Source: Nepenthes gracilis
Taxonomy: Eukaryota > Streptophyta > Magnoliopsida > Caryophyllales > Nepenthaceae
Direction of reading: 5' to 3'
DNA length: 64,000 nt
Assembly (NCBI GenBank): GCA_033239525.1
Contig: BSYO01000005.1
Coordinates: 25,464,519-25,528,518 of the forward strand
The translations under genes were made by a program, and so were the position numbers. Below the pieces are notes generated by a model, which searched no databases, was not told the DNA's origin, and saw only the letters and a list, made by a program, of their open reading frames with translations. Of the stretch, positions 58,741 to 64,000 are shown in pieces. Position 1 is the first letter of the stretch, and the number at the start of each line of letters is the position of its first letter.

Positions 58741-59850
58741 AGGTGAACGAGAATTCATCTGATTTAGGGGTAGTCTAGATTGTTTGAATTTACATAACAT
58801 CACACAAGCATTCATAAGAACAAACAAACTGGAATGACAAAGATAAGTAAGCAAATAAGCCATTTTATTAAATGTGATACAATCTTATAAGCAATCCCAA
58901 TAATATGTGCTAGACTTATCTAGGTTCAGTAAGACCTTTACTGGTAATATTTCTTTAGATAGATGGCATTCAATGTACTTAGAACCAATTTGCTGTTTTG
59001 GGATCAGAACTTGTATGCCCCGTTCTGCAGAATGGTTGAAATGAGAAATGGGCTCTCCCAAATTAGGGAAAACTTGTTCCTGTTGGTAACCTTGCTTGTA
59101 GCCTCTATACTCTGTAGGACCAGGCCTTCCACCTCGAATTATCGAGCTTTGACCCTCTTGTTATAGTACCGTGCAATCTGCTATTGGTAGTCCACTGTGT
59201 TCACCTTAGCCATGTCCCACGTCTCTTCAAGTAGGTCAAGATGCTCCCTAAGCCGTTGGGAGTTACTTAGCGAGTCGAAGCCTTCTATCTGGAGGCTTGG
59301 TAGCTTGATCTTAATTGGGATAATAGCCTCAGTCTCGTTACACAAATTGAATGGTGTCTCACATGTTGGCTCCTTTGGCGTTGTCCAGTATGACCATAGT
59401 ACGGAGGGTAGCTTGTTCGCCCAGGATCTCCTAGCATCTTCCAACTTGATCTTTAACCCGTGTAGTAGGATTCGGTTGGTAACTTTTACCTACCCGTTTC
59501 CTTATGGATGGCTACCGAGGTGTGGAAGAACCAGATATCCAAACTAGTGCAATACTTGGTGAAGCGTTTGTTGGTAAATTGGATTCTGTTGTCAGTCATA
59601 ATTACCTCGGGGATCCTGAACCTGCAGACTATATTCTGCAAACGAACTCTGTGGCATTTTGCTTGGTTATTCGGGCTAGTGGGGAGGCTTCAATGCATTT
59701 TGTGAAATAATCGATGTCCACTACGATAAACTTTCTTTACTTAGACGTGATGAGAAAGGGGCTGAGAATGTCAATACCCCATTGCGCAAATGGTCAGGGG
59801 GCCTGAAAGGACCTCAATTCATGGGCGGCTGATAGGGCATGTTGCCATAA
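58741..59850 (-). pseudogene. Integrase of the Tat-type gypsy element
   Basis: On the minus strand the core region lies at about 59850-59500 (weak DN-I/TQFTN-type and KRFTKYC remains) and the C-terminal part at 59444-59181 (RRSWANKLPSVLWSYWTTPK, then PFNLCNETEAIIPIKIKLPS). Stops and frameshifts are frequent. It matches the fragment at 29841-30897. The position 3' of RT and RNase H is the Ty3/gypsy order. An intact enzyme would insert element DNA into the genome. Confidence 0.8.
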
Positions 59851-60323
59851 ATCTAGCAGTTTTTACACTTTTTTACAAAATTCATGGCATCTCGCTTCAT
59901 CGTCAGTAAATAATAGCCTCGGCACATTATCTTGAAGGCAAGGTTCTTACCCCCGATGTGTGGCCTTCAGATACCAAGGTGCACCTCACTGAATGTGTTG
60001 TCAGTCTCCTCCAGCGTAAGACACCGTAAGGTATGGAGTACCCTGGCAGTACAACTTTTCATCCACGGTGGTATACAAGCCGACCATCTTCTTTATGCAC
60101 TTGGTATCGTCCGAGTTTTCTAGTAGGGACGGCATCCAGTAGGACGTCTTCATAATATACCTCCAGTAGGACGACATCCAGCTCTCGCCGTCGGAGACCT
60201 GTAGCGCCTTTAGCCCTTCTATGTTGGGAGAGGTCAGAATCTCTTGCATATCTCTGGAATACTATTCTGGGTTCTCAGCCACTGCTGCCCTTACAAGCTG
60301 GTTGGCCTTCCAATTTTTCACCT
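59851..60323 (-). pseudogene. RNase H-integrase connection of the gypsy element
   Basis: The minus-strand frame 60249-60001 (MQEILTSPNIEGLKALQVSD, then SSYWRYIMKTSYWMPSLLEN) fits the spacer that precedes the integrase zinc finger in Tat elements. No catalytic motif lies here. Confidence 0.55.
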
Positions 60324-60660
60324 TCAGGATATGAACCATCTCAACCTTGTCAAACTTTGGACTATATTCCTTACCTCAACGAGGTATTTTGCGAGTAATG
60401 GGTTGGATGCCTTGCAACTTCCACGGATTAGGTTAACGATCACCTCTGAGTCACTGTAGACGGTTACATGCCTTGCCGAGCATTCCTTGGCAAGCCACAA
60501 TTCGATGAGCAAGGCCTCATAATTAGCCACATTATTGGTGGTCGGCGACCCAAGCTTTAAGTAGTATCTCGCTTGAAGTCTATCGGGTGTCCTTAGGATC
60601 ACTCCGGCCATACTGTCGAAGTGGATTGATGAGCCGTCCACGTGAAGAGTCCAATTTGGC
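60324..60660 (-). pseudogene. RNase H domain of archaeal-like type, gypsy element
   Basis: The minus strand reads HVDGSS, then 'TTNNVANYEALLIELWLAK' and 'VTVYSDSEVIVNLIRG'. The catalytic set (Asp in VDGSS, Glu in YEALL, Asp in YSDSE) is present. This pattern is typical of the extra RNase H found in Tat-lineage elements between RT-RNase H and integrase, which is why I place the element in Tat. The frame is open across this domain although neighbours are broken. Confidence 0.8.
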
Positions 60661-61960
60661 TATCGACGTCGCTGATGTGATCAGTGTCCGAAATCAGAGT
60701 GTGGTCTCGATGATGAAATCGGTCAATGCCTGCCCTTCGATGGTCAGACTAGGGCTAAACTTTATGTCAAACTCACCTAGTTCGATGGCCTACTTAATTA
60801 GACACCCTGACACATCAGATTTCACAGGATACCCTTTAATAATTGGTTGGTCAGGGCAACAATTTTGTATGTTTGGAAGTATGGTAGTAACTTTCTTGCC
60901 GAAAAGACAAGTGCCAATGCAACATTCTTGCTGTGCGAGCAGTGGGTCTTAGTGCCCCTCAATATTTTGCTGATATAATATACCGGCTATTGCACGTCGA
61001 CCTTCTATTTGATTAGAACAGAGCTCTATGCGGCTTCTGAAACTGTTAGGAATAGGTATAACACCTCGCCCTCTTTTGGTAACGTTAGCAGAGGAGGACT
61101 AGTCAGGTACTCCTTTAGTTCATCAAACGTGGCCTAGCAGTCGATCATCCATTGGAAACCGTTCTTTTTAGTCCCTCTCAAAGCTTTGAAGAAGGAGATA
61201 TATTTGTCTCCAAATCTAGCTAGGAAGTAGGAGAGCGCCACAAGCCTCTAGTTTAGCCTCTGGACGTCTTTTATATTCTATGGCAGGGTCATATCCGTGA
61301 TAACCTTTATTTTCTTGGGATTGGCTTCGATCCTCCGTCGGGAAACGATGAAGCCTAGGAATTTTCCTGAAGACACCCCGAAGACGCATTTAGTTATGTT
61401 CATTTCATTTCGTGGCCTGGAGTACCTCGAAAGTCTCGCTGAGGTCACAGACGTGGTCGTCAGCGGTCTTACTCTTAACGAGCATATCGTCTACATCATC
61501 TACGTATACCTTCATATTTCGTCTAATCTAGACGTCAAACATTTTCTTTACGAGTCGTTGGTATGTGACACCCGCGTTTTTCAGCCTAAAGGGTATAACC
61601 TTATTGCAGTACGTCCCTTGGCTCATCATGAAGGAGGTATGCTCCTCGTCCTCGAGGCTCATCCTGATCTAGTTATACTTGGAGTATGCGTCTATAAAAT
61701 TGAGCAGTTCATGCCCGGATGTGGCATCGATGAGCAGGTTGATCCTGGGCAGCGGAAAGTTATCTTTTGGACATGCCTTATTTACATTGATAAAATTAAT
61801 ACACATCTACCATATCAGAGAGCCAATCCGAGTATTGGACCTTTCTGATGAAGCCGACATCGAGCAATTTGTTTACTTTCCCTTGAATGGTGATGAGCTT
61901 TTTGATGGAGTGTTTTTTACATTTCTACCGGATGGGTTTGTAGTTTGAATCGAGATCCAA
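60661..61960 (-). pseudogene. Reverse transcriptase and gypsy RNase H, degenerate
   Basis: The minus strand reads SFMMSQGTY, IPFRLKNAGVTYQRLVKKMF, a stop, then VYVDDVDDMLVKSKTADDH at about 61510-61450, followed by the RT connection (TKGV..D remains) and GEFDIKFSPSLTIEGQALTD at about 60790-60720. The catalytic motif carries a 9-bp tandem duplication (61486-61503) that turns YVDD-ML into YVDDVDD-ML. Several frameshifts and stops show that the copy is dead. Confidence 0.85.
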
Positions 61961-62155
61961 CTTGTAGACTATCACCTCGATCGAAATTTTGGGCATGTTG
62001 GCTTGAGGCCATACGAAAATATTGGAGTTCTAATGAAGAAAGTTGATCAGCCGGTCTTGTAAGGGTCCAGTAAATGTGCTTCCTATCTGTACACATTTCT
62101 CCAAATTTTTGGGATCCAGAGAGACGTTATTGGTCAGTTCGTCGGCTTGGGCTTG

Positions 62156-62714
62156 CTATAGGGATGTTTCATCTCTGTGATCCAGATCGTTTGTCGGGCG
62201 ATCCGGAGTGGCCTGAGTGACTTGGGATAGGTAGTAGACAGGCCGATCACCGCCGAACACCTCTCTGATGTCGTGGGCCATAAGAAACTTTATCTTCAAG
62301 TGCGTGATGAATGTTACTGTGCCAAAGGCAGCCGGGCACGATCGGCCTAGAATGATATTATATAAGAACACCTCTCTGAATCGTTCATTGGACGAGCACT
62401 GGGTCGTTGTCTAAATCGTAGTGGGGCCCTTCGGCCAGTCACAGCTGATTCTTTTTCAATTCAAATTTAAAATAAGTATCAATGTAAGGAAAATCACGTG
62501 AACTTTTATTATCAATAAAAATATGTTTTAGTTGGTAATTAACGATACCATCTAAAACGAGAGTGGATACAATTAGAGGGTCAGAGTGGGGAGTCATTAC
62601 ATGTGACATATCTTCTTTGCTAAAACTAATGCCATCATCTCTAGCCTTTACCCTTGGTTTCTTCGAAGCGGTACTGAGTTGTCTTATCAGGCCGTCAAAC
62701 CAGGTTGCCACCAT
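62156..62714 (-). pseudogene. Aspartic protease region of the gypsy element
   Basis: The minus strand reads ISFSKEDMSHVMTPHSDPLI, then HIFIDNKSSRDF where the family has a D-[TG]-G-S-S active site; the Asp remains but the Gly is replaced by Lys. Further on (62371-62156) MFLYNIILGRSCPAAFGTVT matches the segment between protease and RT. The frame is broken between the two. Confidence 0.75.
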
Positions 62715-64000
62715 ATTGACCGCTTCGGCTGTGAGTCAGTTTCTCGACTACTGCTGCTCTGTCCTCTCTTTGCCTGCCTTGTCGGTCCCTTACTCCAGTT
62801 TCTGCAGAAATTTGGTCAGGTGTTCCATCCATATGAGTTCTTCAATTTCTTTTTATAGGGTCTGATAGGCCTCTGTACTGTGACTCAGAGATTGATGATA
62901 GTGACAATATTTCGTCTAGTCTCCCCCCTCCTGGTTCTTAGCTGACTTTAGTCACTTCAGAAATTTTTTCTTATGAATTTGCATGAAAATGTTAGTCTGG
63001 GAGTCATTCAGGAGAGTTAGGTTTTATGCCCTGAATTCTCTCCTAGCCTTCGGTTGCATCCTGGGTTGCTTCCTTGTATCCTGGTTACTTACATGGTCCC
63101 CATTTCTCTTTCTCCCTCCTGGTGGTCCCTAGTGGGTGGGTCCCCATGCCCGGGCGTTAAGCCTCGTTGGCCTCTTCGATAGCCATGTAAGTTTGAATGA
63201 TAGTCTCGGCTTCATGAAATGTCTGCGGATCTTTGTGGGTCAAATGTTTGAAAAACTCACCTAGCTCCAATGTAGAGATGAAGGTGCTTAGCTTCACCTT
63301 TTCAGTCAACCAGGGTATCTAGCAGGCTTCCTTAGTGAACTGAGCCAGGAATCTCCTCAAGCTTTCAATGGGCTCCTGCTTGATACGGGTGAGATACCAG
63401 GGTGCCTTTCCTCCATTCGATTGGAAGTGAACTGCATCAGGAAGCTATCAATGAGCTCCTGGAACATCTAGATTGAATTTGGTGGCAGGTGATAAAACCA
63501 AATCTGAGCGTCCTCTTTTAGGGTTAGTGGAAAGTATAGGCACATGGTTGTCTCACCTAGGTTGTGGAAGCTCAGTAGGTTACAGAAGTGGTCCAAGTGG
63601 TCTATTGGGTTGGTGCTTTCGTCATAAGGCTTCAGGGTCAGCATCTTGAACTTCTAAGGGAGCGGCTGCTTCCAGATCTCCATTGTAAATGGTGATCGTC
63701 TTAAATCTATGGATTGTCCGGTAGCATCTCCTTGAACATGTGTTGCTATATTTTTTCAACTCGTTCATCTACTCAAGGGGAGACGGTGGCTCTTTTCACG
63801 TTGAGGTAAGTCCTCAACTCTAAGTACTTTAGTGAATGGCAGGCAGCCGGCCGGCTATTACCAATGGTTGGCTAGACGCTGCTCGAGGCTCCCTCACTGG
63901 CTGGTGGACTCTGCTCATCACGTGAGTAGTGGGGGTTTCACTGCTCTAGACTTTCCTACGGTGTCTTGTGGCCAATTGGGCCCTCCAAACGGGATTAGAC
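62715..64000 (-). pseudogene. Gag region of the gypsy element (runs off the window)
   Basis: The minus strand around 63410-63300 reads APWYLTRIKQEPIESLRRFL, AQFTKEAC, stop, typical of the Tat gag capsid (IRQ-P-ESLR-FL-RFT-EA). Remaining parts are broken by stops. The gag start, leader and 5' LTR lie beyond 64000. Confidence 0.65.

Noticed and set aside
1..64000. tRNA or rRNA genes
   Set aside because: No cloverleaf-type or ribosomal sequence was recognised; only the tRNA-complementary primer sites of retrotransposons are present.

Overview
The window is AT-rich nuclear DNA of a flowering plant, most likely a dicot. Evidence is split genes with GT/GC-AG introns, cysteine-rich receptor-like kinase (CRK, DUF26/Gnk2) genes, Ty1/copia and Ty3/gypsy retrotransposons, MITEs and microsatellites. 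The species cannot be named from the sequence.

The framework is a tandemly expanded CRK cluster with units of about 18-21 kb. A block at 1-6880 recurs at 20655-28633. A CRK kinase region at about 14.2-18.9 kb (copy A) recurs, much decayed, at 35.9-41 kb (copy B). The upstream region plus first exon of copy B (30.9-34.9 kb) recurs at 47.2-52.9 kb (copy C). No copy is a complete receptor kinase. Copy A has an apparently intact transmembrane plus kinase region (six exons, 15852-18366) but only a stop-ridden fossil of a DUF26 ectodomain in front. Copy B has an intact two-DUF26 ectodomain exon, then a fossil ectodomain and a dead kinase split by an LTR. Copy C has an intact ectodomain exon cut off by a gypsy element.

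Mobile DNA fills the rest. At 7.5-14.06 kb lie gypsy gag and LTR remains and a copia pol relic whose nonsense codons look like C-to-T decay. At 28.6-30.9 kb an LTR-like piece rich in W-boxes abuts an integrase fragment of a Tat-type gypsy element. At 41059-45481 is a complete gag-only copia element of Sirevirus type with both LTRs, PBS, a multiplied PPT and a 5-bp target duplication. At 47382-48703 is a solo LTR with a 5-bp target duplication. At 50988-51262 is a Mutator-type MITE with an 11-bp target duplication. From 53544 to the window end is a degenerate Tat-lineage gypsy element on the minus strand (3' LTR, antisense ORF, hairpin minisatellite, integrase, RNase H, reverse transcriptase, protease, gag).

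The observations most worth following are: (1) a 40-bp minisatellite in the gypsy 3' UTR whose units each carry a small hairpin with compensating stem changes; (2) a GC-rich island present in both blocks that is more conserved than its flanks and differs mostly at synonymous positions of one unrecognised ORF; (3) W-box arrays in LTR-derived DNA beside immune-type genes; (4) the separation of ectodomains and kinases into different partial genes.
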